64,000 nucleotides of DNA, from positions 434,001-498,000 of the forward strand of contig CABIZO010000004.1 in NCBI GenBank assembly GCA_902363255.1. The letters are read 5' to 3'. The stretch is from Peptostreptococcaceae bacterium (lineage in GTDB: Bacteria > Bacillota > Clostridia > Peptostreptococcales > Peptostreptococcaceae). Of the stretch, positions 9,333-17,418 are shown in pieces. The first letter of the stretch is position 1. Every line of letters starts with the position of its first letter. The notes under the pieces are model-generated. The model made no database searches. It was not told the origin of the DNA and was given only the letters and a program-made list of their open reading frames with translations. The translations under genes and the position numbers were made by a program.

Positions 9333-9351
9333 GATAGTTATTCTCATTTGT
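9333..9351. promoter_or_regulatory. Possible Fur box
   Basis: GATAGTTATTCTCATTTGT resembles the 19-bp Fur consensus (about 15 matches to one half-degenerate form) and overlaps the predicted transcription start. Iron control of the AraC regulator would follow, but AT-rich sequence gives chance matches easily. Confidence 0.3.
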
Positions 9352-9455
9352 AAATTAATTATAATTGATAACAATCCTCTTTTACATCAATATTTTTTTA
9401 TTTTATTAACATATTGATATAAAATTTAAATTATAAATTAAGGAGTCGAATTAAG

Positions 9456-10169
9456 ATGTTAAATATAAATTATATTTCAGAAACTTTTTTTAATTGTTGT
9501 AATATTCCAATAAAAGCACTTTCTAAGGAATATGTAGAAATCTATAAATACGGATATAATGAACATTTAGATGAGCTATATCCAAATGATAAAATTAATG
9601 ACTTTATATTAAATAAAATGGATAGTAACAAAGACATTTATACCTATTCTATTGATAACGATATCCACTATATTATTACAGATGCATGTAATGTTTTTTT
9701 TATCTTAGGTCCCATATCCACTGATATTAATAATGAGTTGATTTGTTATAAACCAGCTACATGTTTTGAGTATATAGAATGTGTGCTATGTAAAATAATT
9801 GAAAATAATCTTATTTATGATGTGAACAGTCGCTCTTATAATATATATGTTAGAAAAGCAATACATCATATACATAAATATTATAATGAAGATATATCCA
9901 TAGATGATTTATGTGATAGGTTAAATATAAATAAATCATATTTTTGTAATTTATTTAAAAAATCTACAAATCAGACGTTTTCTAACTTTTTAAATTATTT
10001 CAGAGTAGAAAAAAGTAAGAAATTACTAGAAGATCCTACCTTATCTTTATTAGATGTAGCTTTAGAAGTTGGCTTCACTAATCAAAACTATTACACAATT
10101 GTCTTTAAAAAAATAACAAATCAAACTCCATCAGCATATAGAAAAGAAATTATATCATCTAAAAATTAA
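9456..10169 (+). CDS. AraC family transcriptional regulator
   Basis: A 237-residue regulator. The C-terminal 100 residues (about 130-235) hold the two helix-turn-helix motifs of AraC/XylS proteins: SIDDLCDRLNINKSYFCNLFKK and the conserved second motif ending FTNQNYYTIVFKKITNQTPSAYRK. The N-terminal 130 residues show no ligand domain I can name. AAGGAG precedes ATG 9456. The GltS-type symporter follows 127 bases downstream on the same strand but behind a hairpin, so it is a plausible target rather than a tight operon partner. Confidence 0.88.
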   Translation: MLNINYISETFFNCCNIPIKALSKEYVEIYKYGYNEHLDELYPNDKINDFILNKMDSNKDIYTYSIDNDIHYIITDACNVFFILGPISTDINNELICYKPATCFEYIECVLCKIIENNLIYDVNSRSYNIYVRKAIHHIHKYYNEDISIDDLCDRLNINKSYFCNLFKKSTNQTFSNFLNYFRVEKSKKLLEDPTLSLLDVALEVGFTNQNYYTIVFKKITNQTPSAYRKEIISSKN

Positions 10170-10243
10170 GTATATCAACATCCTCTTTAGAATATAATCT
10201 ATAAATGTTTCCTGTTAATTACATATAGTCATATATTAAATTC

Positions 10244-10268
10244 AAGGCGTTGATTTATCAACGTCTTT
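10244..10268 (+). terminator. Short hairpin after AraC gene
   Basis: GGCGTTGA / TCAACGTC (8 bp, one G-T pair), loop TTTA, followed by only three Ts. Weak terminator; may be partial and let transcription enter gltS. Confidence 0.45.
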
Positions 10269-10296
10269 AAATGATTAAATAAAGGTAGGTGAAAAG

Positions 10297-11499
10297 ATGT
10301 ATCATATAGATTTAAATATAGTAAGTACTTTAATATTATCCATAGTATTATATTTGTTTGGTAATTTTCTTACTAACAAAATTTACATACTTAATAAATT
10401 ATGTATTCCTTCTCCTGTTGTAGGGGGGCTTACTTTTTCCTTATTTATTTTTATTTTGGAATACTTAAAGTTAATAAATGTATCTATGAATACTCTTCTA
10501 ATGCCTTATTTTATGTCCTTTTTTTTCACCATAGTAGGATTAAATGTCAGTTTTAAATTACTAAAAAAAGGTGGGAAAGTTTTAATAATTTATTGGTTAT
10601 TATGTGCTATTTTAGGTTTTTCTCAAAATATCATAAGCTATATTTCATCTAAACTTCTAAACATAAATCCCCTATTAGCTTTAATGTGTGGTAATGTATC
10701 TATGGAAGGTGGACATGGCTATTCTTTAGCCTTTGGAAAGACTATAGAGTCTTTAGGAATAGAAAATGCTTGTAATGTGGGATTTGCTTCTGCTACTTTA
10801 GGTTTGATTATGGGTGGAATAATTGGAGGACCTGTTGCAAAAATATTAATTGAAAAATATCACTTAAAATCTTCAAATGTACATAAAGTAAAAAAGTCTT
10901 CTACAATAAAGAATAATACTTCTATATTAAATATTAATGACACTTTATTTTTCGAACAAATTTTAATTGTTTTAGTTTCCATGAGTATTGGTAGTACTTT
11001 AGCAAATATCATTAATGTTTATTTTCATATAGTTGTTCCAAGTATTGTAGGCTGTATTTTTGTAGCTGTATTATTTAGAAATTTTAATGATAAGACTAAA
11101 TTTATGATAATGGATTTTAAACTCCTAAACTTTTTACAGGACTTATCCCTTGGAATGTTTTTAACTATGGCTCTTATGAGTATTGACTTTTTCTCTCTAT
11201 CAAGTTTATTTGGTCCAATAATTTTTATAGTTATTTGTCAAGTAATATTTATAGTTATTTTTGCTACAACACTTGCTTTTAGAGTTCTTGGAAAAGATTA
11301 TGATGCTTCTGTAATGATAAGCGGTATGATAGGTCATGGACTTGGTGCAACACCAAATGCTCTTGCAAATATGGGCTCCATAACAAATAAATATGGTTAT
11401 AGTCCAAATGCCTATTTGGTTGTTCCATTAGTAGCTGCCTTTTTACTAGACGTTTTCAGTATTCCATGCATTTTATTTTTTATTAATATTCTTACTTAG
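10297..11499 (+). CDS. gltS: Sodium/glutamate symporter, GltS family
   Basis: A 400-residue membrane transporter of the GltS (ESS) family, which imports glutamate with sodium. Inverted-repeat halves are visible: LCIPSPVVGGLTFSLF and GGHGYSLAFGKTIESLG in the first half, GHGLGATPNALANMGSITNK in the second. About ten membrane helices fit the family length of about 400. AGGTAGGTG precedes ATG 10297. The substrate is inferred from the family; the neighbouring AraC regulator could control it. Confidence 0.88.
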   Translation: MYHIDLNIVSTLILSIVLYLFGNFLTNKIYILNKLCIPSPVVGGLTFSLFIFILEYLKLINVSMNTLLMPYFMSFFFTIVGLNVSFKLLKKGGKVLIIYWLLCAILGFSQNIISYISSKLLNINPLLALMCGNVSMEGGHGYSLAFGKTIESLGIENACNVGFASATLGLIMGGIIGGPVAKILIEKYHLKSSNVHKVKKSSTIKNNTSILNINDTLFFEQILIVLVSMSIGSTLANIINVYFHIVVPSIVGCIFVAVLFRNFNDKTKFMIMDFKLLNFLQDLSLGMFLTMALMSIDFFSLSSLFGPIIFIVICQVIFIVIFATTLAFRVLGKDYDASVMISGMIGHGLGATPNALANMGSITNKYGYSPNAYLVVPLVAAFLLDVFSIPCILFFINILT

Positions 11500-11671
11500 A
11501 TTAATAATACTTCGTTAAATCTATTGCACTAATCATTAACATATTTTTTATTTTAAAATCATTAGGAAATTTAAATTTATAAATATCTTAACTTGTCATA
11601 ATTGTATTAAATTCATAAAAAATATCATAATAATAGTAGTAGGAAAGTAAATATTATGAAGGAGGTACATT

Positions 11672-11980
11672 ATGAATAGCAATTTAAATTGCCTTGTTTC
11701 AAATTGTGCTTATAATAAAACTGGTTATTGTTATGCTTCACATATAAAAGTAGAAGGTTTTGAAGCCACTGTTACTCCAGAAACTTACTGTGAAAGTTTC
11801 ATAAGTAAATCAGAAGCTAATTTTACAAGTGATGTAAGTGATAGTACTCTTACTAATACACAAAATATATCTTGTAGTGCTAAAAACTGTACATATAATA
11901 TACAAGGTGCTTGCAATGCAAGTCATGTTCTTATTAATATGAAAAATGCAGTTTGTGATACTTTTAGATTAAAACACTAA
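11672..11980 (+). CDS. DUF1540 domain protein, two Cys-rich repeats
   Basis: A 102-residue soluble protein with two copies of the DUF1540 motif, CLVSNCAYNKTGYCYASHIKV and CSAKNCTYNIQGACNASHVL, each followed by a late Cys (TYCESF, AVCDTF). The four Cys per repeat suggest metal binding, probably zinc. The family is common in clostridia, and its role is unsettled. AAGGAGG precedes ATG 11672 at good spacing, and a strong terminator follows at once, so it is a monocistronic gene. Confidence 0.88.
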   Translation: MNSNLNCLVSNCAYNKTGYCYASHIKVEGFEATVTPETYCESFISKSEANFTSDVSDSTLTNTQNISCSAKNCTYNIQGACNASHVLINMKNAVCDTFRLKH

Positions 11981-11985
11981 TATAC

Positions 11986-12013
11986 AAAAAAGAGAGGTTA
12001 TCCTCTCTTTTTT
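11986..12013. terminator. Bidirectional terminator
   Basis: AAAAAGAGAGG / CCTCTCTTTTT stem with loop TTAT between converging genes; its right arm reaches the stop codon of the plsC-like gene. Confidence 0.88.
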
Positions 12014-12746
12014 AATTCATCTTCATGGCATCAATCATCTTTGATTTTATTCTATCTGCTAATTCCACCGTTTTTATCTTTGGATTATCAATATGATCAT
12101 ATATAGGGTCCAGATACTCAACTTCCACATTTCCTGACTTTATTCTTCCCACTGGTTCATAACCTTCATAAGTACTTCTAGAATTTTTTATAACTATAGG
12201 AACTATAGGACATTTAGCTTTATAAGCAATTTTCAAAGCTCCTGGTTTAAAATCAGAGATTAAAGCGTCAGGGTCTTTTACCCAAGTCAAGTCTCCTTCA
12301 GGAAATACAGCCATACTTTGTCCCATCTTAATATTCTCCGCTGCCTGGATTATACTTTTCATCCCTTCTCTGTTATTTTCTCTATTTATAAAAACACACT
12401 TCATTAAATTTAACCAATGACTAACAATTGGTATATGTCTCCATGTAGGTACATCTGCAATTATAACTCCCACTGGTTTTGCAATACTAGAAACTAATAT
12501 ATAACTATCAAGCATACTAGCATGATTCGATACAAATAAAACTTCTTCTTTAGGAATTTTTTCTTTACCTATAATTTTTATTTTTATCTTCACTAGATCA
12601 AGAGATTTCTTTGCATGACTCTTAACAAATCTAAATTTTTCAATACTACTGTATTTTGTCTCATTGTACTTTAGTTTTACCAGCTCTGGTATGGATAATA
12701 TAAACCCCAAAATCTGAAATATAGCAAATTTGATATAATTAAACAC
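12012..12746 (-). CDS. plsC: 1-acyl-sn-glycerol-3-phosphate acyltransferase
   Basis: Phospholipid biosynthesis enzyme that acylates lysophosphatidate. The acyltransferase motifs are NHASMLD (NHx4D), VFINRENNREG, FPEGDLTW (FPEG) and a final VPIVI block. An N-terminal hydrophobic helix anchors it to the membrane. I chose GTG 12746, ten bases after AAGGAG, giving 244 residues; an in-frame GTG at 12791 would add 15 hydrophobic residues but has no visible ribosome site. Length fits PlsC proteins of 230-260 residues. Confidence 0.85.
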   Translation of the reverse strand: MFNYIKFAIFQILGFILSIPELVKLKYNETKYSSIEKFRFVKSHAKKSLDLVKIKIKIIGKEKIPKEEVLFVSNHASMLDSYILVSSIAKPVGVIIADVPTWRHIPIVSHWLNLMKCVFINRENNREGMKSIIQAAENIKMGQSMAVFPEGDLTWVKDPDALISDFKPGALKIAYKAKCPIVPIVIKNSRSTYEGYEPVGRIKSGNVEVEYLDPIYDHIDNPKIKTVELADRIKSKMIDAMKMN

Positions 12747-12896
12747 TAACTCACAACTCCTTAAAATAATGTTAACAATTAATTCTAGCACACTTTCATT
12801 TATTTTTTAAGTATTTATATTTTGTTATAAAAATAGTAAGTCTATGAATATAAATTAATAAATAGAAAAAGTTTTTCTATGTAAAGGAGGATAAAT

Positions 12897-13169
12897 ATGG
12901 CATCTACCATAAAAAACTATAACGATAGATTAGTTATCATAAATATAAATGCTCATACAGGTGATAAAATTAAATTAAATTTACCTGTAGACTTTGTAAA
13001 AAAACTAATAAAAAACAATGCTTTGGATTTTTTCTTATTTGAAGAGGAAATAGTTGATACACAAAGAATGATGAATACTCTTCTAGAGTCCTTTAATTAT
13101 AATCTAACGGGAGAAGTTGTTAATTTAGAACGATATAACGGTGATTTAATAAAAATTAAAATTCAATAG
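12897..13169 (+). CDS. Hypothetical 90-residue protein
   Basis: A small soluble protein with strand-rich start (RLVIININAHTGDKIKLNLP) and a helical middle. The stretch 'v-I-a-tGdkikLnLPvdfvkklik' loosely resembles the end of YvlB/SHOCT-like proteins, but I cannot assign a family with confidence. A good AAAGGAGG lies seven bases before ATG 12897. It is divergent from plsC and stands alone. Confidence 0.7.
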   Translation: MASTIKNYNDRLVIININAHTGDKIKLNLPVDFVKKLIKNNALDFFLFEEEIVDTQRMMNTLLESFNYNLTGEVVNLERYNGDLIKIKIQ

Positions 13170-13234
13170 GTTTCATGACCTTAATAAAGTTAAATGCTTA
13201 TACTTTATGTTAACAATCTTATTTAAAGTCAAAT

Positions 13235-13266
13235 AAAAAAGTTGCCTCCTAAGAGACAACTTTTTT
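13235..13266 (-). terminator. Terminator of Na/Pi cotransporter gene
   Basis: GTTGTCTC / GAGGCAAC-type 8-bp stem (one G-T pair) extended by A6/T6, loop of four bases, immediately after the stop codon on the minus strand. Confidence 0.85.
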
Positions 13267-13267
13267 A

Positions 13268-14875
13268 TTAGTTTGATTGAACTTGATCAGCTATATTACA
13301 TGAATGATCTGATATTCTTTCTAAGTTTGTTAATAAATCTAGGAATATTACACCAGAATCAATTGTACATTTTCCTTTATTTAATCTTTCCATATGAGTT
13401 TTCTTATAAAGTTTTTCAAGAGCATCTACCTCGTCTTCTATCTTATATATTGTAGATATTATTTCTTGATTACTTTCTTCTAAACATTTTAATGATGCCT
13501 TGAAGTTTTCTCCAGCCTTAGAATATATATTTTTCATTTCTTCAATAGCATTTTGAGAGAACTCTAAGTCCTTTTCTATTGCTATTTTTGATAATTCAGA
13601 TATATTTTCAGCATGGTCAGATACTCTTTCTATATCATTAACTGTATTAAATAGTAAATCAACTTTGTGTCTTTCTTCATCGTTTAATGGTGACTTAGAA
13701 AGCTTTAATAAATAATTTAGTATATCTTTTTGTAAAATATTTACTGTTTCTTCGTATCTTACTGTTTTTTCAACAGATTCCATAGATTTATTTAATAAAG
13801 AATCCATAGAAGTTTCTAAAGCCTTATTTGCTTTTTCTCCCATTCTTAATACTTCTTTAACTGTGTTTCCAAGAGCTATAGATGGAGTTTGAAGTATTCT
13901 TTCATCTAAGTATTTAGTTCTAACTGATGCTTCACTTTCTTCTTCAGTTATTGGCATCATCTTTAATACTAATTTAACTATATATTTTGCAAATGGTAAT
14001 AAAATTAAAACATTTACTACATTGAATATTGTATGAGCATTTGCTATTTGTCTAGCTGCATCATTTGGATCTAAATATGTTACAAGCTTAGTTATTGGGT
14101 AGTTTAATATTAAAACAAATATTAATGTACCTATAACATTAAAAGTTAAATGCATTGTTGCTGCACGCTTAGCATTCCTTGATGCACCTATACTTGAAAT
14201 TAAAGAAGTTACACAAGTTCCTATATTATCTCCGTATAGTATTGGAAGTGCTGCACTAAGTGGTATTAATCCTTGTGATGCTAGTGCTATTAGCATACCC
14301 ATAGATGCTGATGAACTTTGTATTATACCTGTTATTGCAAACCCTGCAAGAATTCCAAGTAGTGGATGTTTTCCAAAGTAAATAAGTGCATTTCTAAATC
14401 CTTCATACTCAGCTAAAGGCTTAACTGCATCTTTCATAAATTCCATACCTGTAAATAATATACCAAATCCTAAAAGTATTGTTGCTAATTCTTTAGTCTT
14501 TTGTTTTTTACTAAATAAGTATAATATTATACCTATACCAAGGGCAATTGGAGCAAGTGCTTCCAATTTAAATGATACTAATTGAGCTGTTACAGTTGTT
14601 CCAATGTTCGCTCCCATTATAACACCTATTGCTTGACTTAAAGTCATGATACCCGCATTAACAAAACCAACAACCATAACTGTTGCTGCAGATGAACTTT
14701 GTATAATTGCTGTAACTACTGTTCCTACTAGAACACCCATAACTACATTACTTGTCAATTTTTCAACGATTTTTTTTAGTTTTTCTCCTGCTGCTTTTTG
14801 TAAACCTTCTGCCATTAAGTTCATTCCATATAAAAACAACCCTAGGCCACCTAACAGACTTATTGCTATTTCCAA
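13268..14875 (-). CDS. Na/Pi cotransporter family protein with PhoU-like tail
   Basis: A 535-residue protein: residues 1-310 are a NptA/PNaS-type sodium-phosphate cotransporter with the repeated signature QSSSAATVMVVGFVNAG and QSSSASMGMLIALAS; residues about 340-535 form a helical PhoU-like domain (TVNDIERVSDHAENI, LTNLERISDHSCNIADQ). TTG 14875 is the start, eight bases after AAGGAGG. The upstream Pho-box array at 15032-15069 suggests induction by phosphate starvation through PhoP. The likely role is phosphate import or export. Confidence 0.9.
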   Translation of the reverse strand: MEIAISLLGGLGLFLYGMNLMAEGLQKAAGEKLKKIVEKLTSNVVMGVLVGTVVTAIIQSSSAATVMVVGFVNAGIMTLSQAIGVIMGANIGTTVTAQLVSFKLEALAPIALGIGIILYLFSKKQKTKELATILLGFGILFTGMEFMKDAVKPLAEYEGFRNALIYFGKHPLLGILAGFAITGIIQSSSASMGMLIALASQGLIPLSAALPILYGDNIGTCVTSLISSIGASRNAKRAATMHLTFNVIGTLIFVLILNYPITKLVTYLDPNDAARQIANAHTIFNVVNVLILLPFAKYIVKLVLKMMPITEEESEASVRTKYLDERILQTPSIALGNTVKEVLRMGEKANKALETSMDSLLNKSMESVEKTVRYEETVNILQKDILNYLLKLSKSPLNDEERHKVDLLFNTVNDIERVSDHAENISELSKIAIEKDLEFSQNAIEEMKNIYSKAGENFKASLKCLEESNQEIISTIYKIEDEVDALEKLYKKTHMERLNKGKCTIDSGVIFLDLLTNLERISDHSCNIADQVQSN

Positions 14876-15004
14876 AATTCTTTCCTCCTTAAGTTATATC
14901 TGATGATTTTTCATTAAGTTTCCACGTATAATTTTATTTAGCCATATATATTTAACAATTATACTTGTCATTTAACATATATTTAATATTTAAGTTCCTA
15001 TGCT

Positions 15005-15069
15005 ATAATAATATATATTTATAGTCCTTTGGTTAAGGTAAAGTTAAATAATTGTTAAGAGAATGTTAA
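15005..15069 (-). promoter_or_regulatory. Pho-box array and -10 of Na/Pi cotransporter promoter
   Basis: Four TTAAC half sites on the minus strand (GTTAA on plus at 15032, 15043, 15054, 15065), spaced exactly 11 bp. A TATTAT -10 candidate (15005-15010) lies 21 bp downstream of the last one. This matches the PhoP direct-repeat layout (TTAACA every 11 bp) known in Firmicutes. The gap 14876-15243 holds this array and the palindrome next to it; I see no gene there. Confidence 0.6.
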
Positions 15070-15102
15070 ATAGTATATTTATATTTTAAATATACTATTT
15101 AA
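15066..15102. repeat. Perfect 16-bp inverted repeat
   Basis: Arms 15066-15081 and 15087-15102 with a TATTT loop, all A/T except one base pair. It overlaps the last Pho half site. It could be a weak terminator or a protein site. Confidence 0.5.
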
Positions 15103-15243
15103 ATTTTTATTTATAAATACAAATTATTGTATTATTTTACTCTTAATCTCTACTTAATATTCTTTTTAATTTCATAATAAATTTCATAACTCAGCCCTTA
15201 AAACTGTAAAATATTGGGTATAAATATTGTAGGAGGTGATTTT

Positions 15244-15435
15244 GTGGAGGAAGTAATGAAAATTATTAACAGAAAGTTTTTAAAGGATCATGAATTATTA
15301 TATCTAGAAGATCATGAGTTAGTTAAGTCTTGTGAATATATAAGACCACATAATGCCCATTATAAAGAATATTTAGTTATCATAGATAACAACGGAAAAG
15401 ATGAAGAACATATTGTCTGCTGTAAGTTTATATAA
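15244..15435 (+). CDS. Hypothetical 63-residue protein
   Basis: A small charged protein starting at GTG 15244, seven bases after AGGAGG; the frame upstream lacks a ribosome site. It has an internal near-repeat (LKDHELLYLEDHELVK) and ends CCKFI. No family recognised. The next small gene follows 90 bases downstream on the same strand, so the two may be co-transcribed. Confidence 0.6.
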   Translation: MEEVMKIINRKFLKDHELLYLEDHELVKSCEYIRPHNAHYKEYLVIIDNNGKDEEHIVCCKFI

Positions 15436-15525
15436 TTTTCTAAAAATTCTCTCCTTTAGTCATATGCAATTATTAAAATGAATATTTATATATAAATCAA
15501 TTGATGAACTTTAGGAGGTATGTGA

Positions 15526-15717
15526 ATGAAGGAAGTATGTGCAGATTTGACTGTTTACTTTCAAGATCCATATTGGGTAGGAGAATATAAACGAATTTCA
15601 GAAGAAAAAATTGAAACTAATAAAGTTTTTTTTGACTACGAACCATTAATTCAACAAGTTTATAATTATTATTTAAAAAATTGGAATAAACTCAATTTTG
15701 CAATATCTTATGAATAG
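15526..15717 (+). CDS. Short YjdF-like (DUF2992) protein
   Basis: A 63-residue protein matching the N-terminal half of the YjdF/DUF2992 family: LTVYFQDPYWVG near the N-terminus and a late segment ending LNFA. Usual members are about 130-150 residues with a Lys-rich C-terminal tail, which is missing here: the frame stops at 15717 and a terminator follows. AGGAGG precedes the ATG. YjdF genes elsewhere are controlled by an azaaromatic riboswitch; I see no such structure in the 90 bases upstream. Function unknown. Confidence 0.65.
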   Translation: MKEVCADLTVYFQDPYWVGEYKRISEEKIETNKVFFDYEPLIQQVYNYYLKNWNKLNFAISYE

Positions 15718-15722
15718 ATATA

Positions 15723-15772
15723 CATAAAAATAGCTAGATTATTCTTATTAAAATGATTTAGCTATTTTTATG
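15723..15772. terminator. Terminator after yjdF-like gene
   Basis: Perfect 14-bp arms (15723-15736 and 15759-15772) with AAAAATAGCTA / TAGCTATTTTT core and a 22-base loop. It lies between converging genes. Confidence 0.7.
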
Positions 15773-15819
15773 CATAGTTTCATAATGTCAATATTAAATA
15801 ACGTATTTCTAAATAAATA

Positions 15820-16731
15820 TTAAATTAATGTATGATTCCTTGGTTTTTCTTTTAATATATCTTTTATTACTTCTTTAAACATCATAGGTTTGTGTAAAAA
15901 CGCTCTTAAATCTATTTCATCATCTGCATAAAAACAAAGACTAATAAATCCATCATGAGTAATCATAATTTTATTACAGTTTTCACAAAAAGAGTCAGTA
16001 AATGGAGAAATAATTCCAACTCTTCCCTTTAGGTTTTCGATTTTATAATATTTAGCATTTGGTTCATATTCAAAACCTAAAATATTAATACCTTCTAGAT
16101 TTTCCATTAACTCTTTTACATTAACATGACTTAAATTGTAAAGTTTTTTCCTACTTCCCCATGGTGTAAGCTCAACAAATCTTACATCCACATTGTTGTA
16201 TTTTGCTAATCTTATAAAATCATATACTTCATCTGTGTTGAATTCATCAATTAGAACACTGTTAATTTTAACTGGTAATTTTAATCTTATACATGTATTT
16301 AGAGCACTGAGTACTTCCCTTAAACTCCCACCTCTAGTTACTGCATTATATTTATATTCTTTTAAGGAGTCTATACTCAAATTTACTCTATCAAGGCCAC
16401 TATTTTTTAATTCTAGTGCTTTTTCACTAAAATGTTGACCATTAGTTGTGATAGAAATATCTTCTATATTACACTCATGTTTTGCAAAGTAAATTAAGTC
16501 CTTTAAATAAGGGTATAAAAGAGGCTCTCCACCTACAAACTTAATTTTATTTACACCCAGTTCACTAAAGCTCTTTATTATAAACTTATAATCCTCAAAA
16601 CTTAGTATATCATTAACATATTCTTCTTCAACACTATCATCTTCCTCCTTACAATAAACACATCTTAAGTCACATTTATCTGTAAGAGAAATCCTAAGAT
16701 AGTTTATTTCTCTTGAATAGCTGTCTTTCAT
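15820..16731 (-). CDS. MoaA-like radical SAM protein
   Basis: A 303-residue radical SAM enzyme related to GTP 3',8-cyclase MoaA. The SAM cluster motif is CDLRCVYC near residue 16, followed by GGEPLLYP. A second C-terminal cluster motif is CENCN...C with the third Cys 13 residues on, as in MoaA. Two features depart from MoaA: the usual CNRxR is CNKIM, losing both GTP-contacting arginines, and the C-terminus lacks the catalytic Gly-Gly. No molybdenum cofactor genes lie in the window. It may therefore act on another substrate. Confidence 0.8.
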   Translation of the reverse strand: MKDSYSREINYLRISLTDKCDLRCVYCKEEDDSVEEEYVNDILSFEDYKFIIKSFSELGVNKIKFVGGEPLLYPYLKDLIYFAKHECNIEDISITTNGQHFSEKALELKNSGLDRVNLSIDSLKEYKYNAVTRGGSLREVLSALNTCIRLKLPVKINSVLIDEFNTDEVYDFIRLAKYNNVDVRFVELTPWGSRKKLYNLSHVNVKELMENLEGINILGFEYEPNAKYYKIENLKGRVGIISPFTDSFCENCNKIMITHDGFISLCFYADDEIDLRAFLHKPMMFKEVIKDILKEKPRNHTLI

Positions 16732-16811
16732 TTATTTACCCTCTTCGCTTATAAATTTCCTATTTAATTATATAATATTACTTAAAGCGAATTAATTCAA
16801 ATATTTTCAAT

Positions 16812-16846
16812 AAAAAATAGCATAAAAATATAAATTTTTATGCTAT
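16812..16846 (-). terminator. Hairpin after small membrane protein gene
   Basis: TAGCATAAAAAT / ATTTTTATGCTA 12-bp perfect stem, loop ATAA, T-run on the minus strand, 6 bases past the stop codon at 16852. Confidence 0.7.
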
Positions 16847-16851
16847 AAATT

Positions 16852-16992
16852 TTAATACTTATTATATTTATCTAAATTTTCTTCTTTTTTCTCTTTTTGT
16901 CTTTCAATAATCTTCACAATAAGTAAAATTATTGAACCAATTATTACTGCTCCATAAAATAATGCAATAATACAAAAGATCATCATATCCAT
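16852..16992 (-). CDS. Small single-pass membrane protein
   Basis: A 46-residue frame with AGGAG nine bases upstream of ATG 16992. The N-terminal half is one hydrophobic helix (ALFYGAVIIGSIILLIVKI), and the C-terminal half is charged (ERQKEKKEENLDKYNKY), predicted to face the cytosol. It follows the YbjQ-like gene by 20 bases and ends just before a hairpin, so it is probably the last gene of that operon. Function unknown. Confidence 0.65.
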   Translation of the reverse strand: MDMMIFCIIALFYGAVIIGSIILLIVKIIERQKEKKEENLDKYNKY

Positions 16993-17011
16993 AAATATGC
17001 TCTCCTATTAA

Positions 17012-17332
17012 TTACTCCTCTATTAAAACTGCAGTACCATAAGCTATTACTTCACTAGCTCCAGCCATAATAGCAGAAGTACTTATTTGCATCCCTATAA
17101 CTGCATTTGCGCCCATAGCCTCAGCTTTTTCAACCATTCTTCCTATAGCAATTTTTCTAGCCTCTTCCATCATTTCTTGATAAGCCTTTATCTCTCCACC
17201 AACTAAAGTTTTAAAACTAGCTCCTATATCTTTTCCTATATTTTTTGTTCTAACAGTACTTGCTGATACAAATCCATAAACTTCTTTTATTTCTTTTCCT
17301 GGTACATTATTTATTGTAGTTATTATCATCAT
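17012..17332 (-). CDS. YbjQ family (UPF0145) protein
   Basis: A 106-residue protein of the YbjQ/UPF0145 family, small pentameric-looking proteins once called heavy-metal binding. Family marks are TTINNVPGKEIKEVYGFV at the start, RMVEKAEAMGANAVIGMQI in the middle and AYGTAV near the end. Two adjacent ATGs (17332, 17329) follow AGGAGG; the second has better spacing. It probably forms an operon with the small membrane protein downstream. Biochemical role unsettled. Confidence 0.88.
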   Translation of the reverse strand: MMIITTINNVPGKEIKEVYGFVSASTVRTKNIGKDIGASFKTLVGGEIKAYQEMMEEARKIAIGRMVEKAEAMGANAVIGMQISTSAIMAGASEVIAYGTAVLIEE

Positions 17333-17418
17333 AGACCTCCTAAGTATATTCTTATTATAATTATAACAAATTTTACTAGGATTCTAAATTTTTATCTCAC
17401 TATTTTAAACAAAATCTA

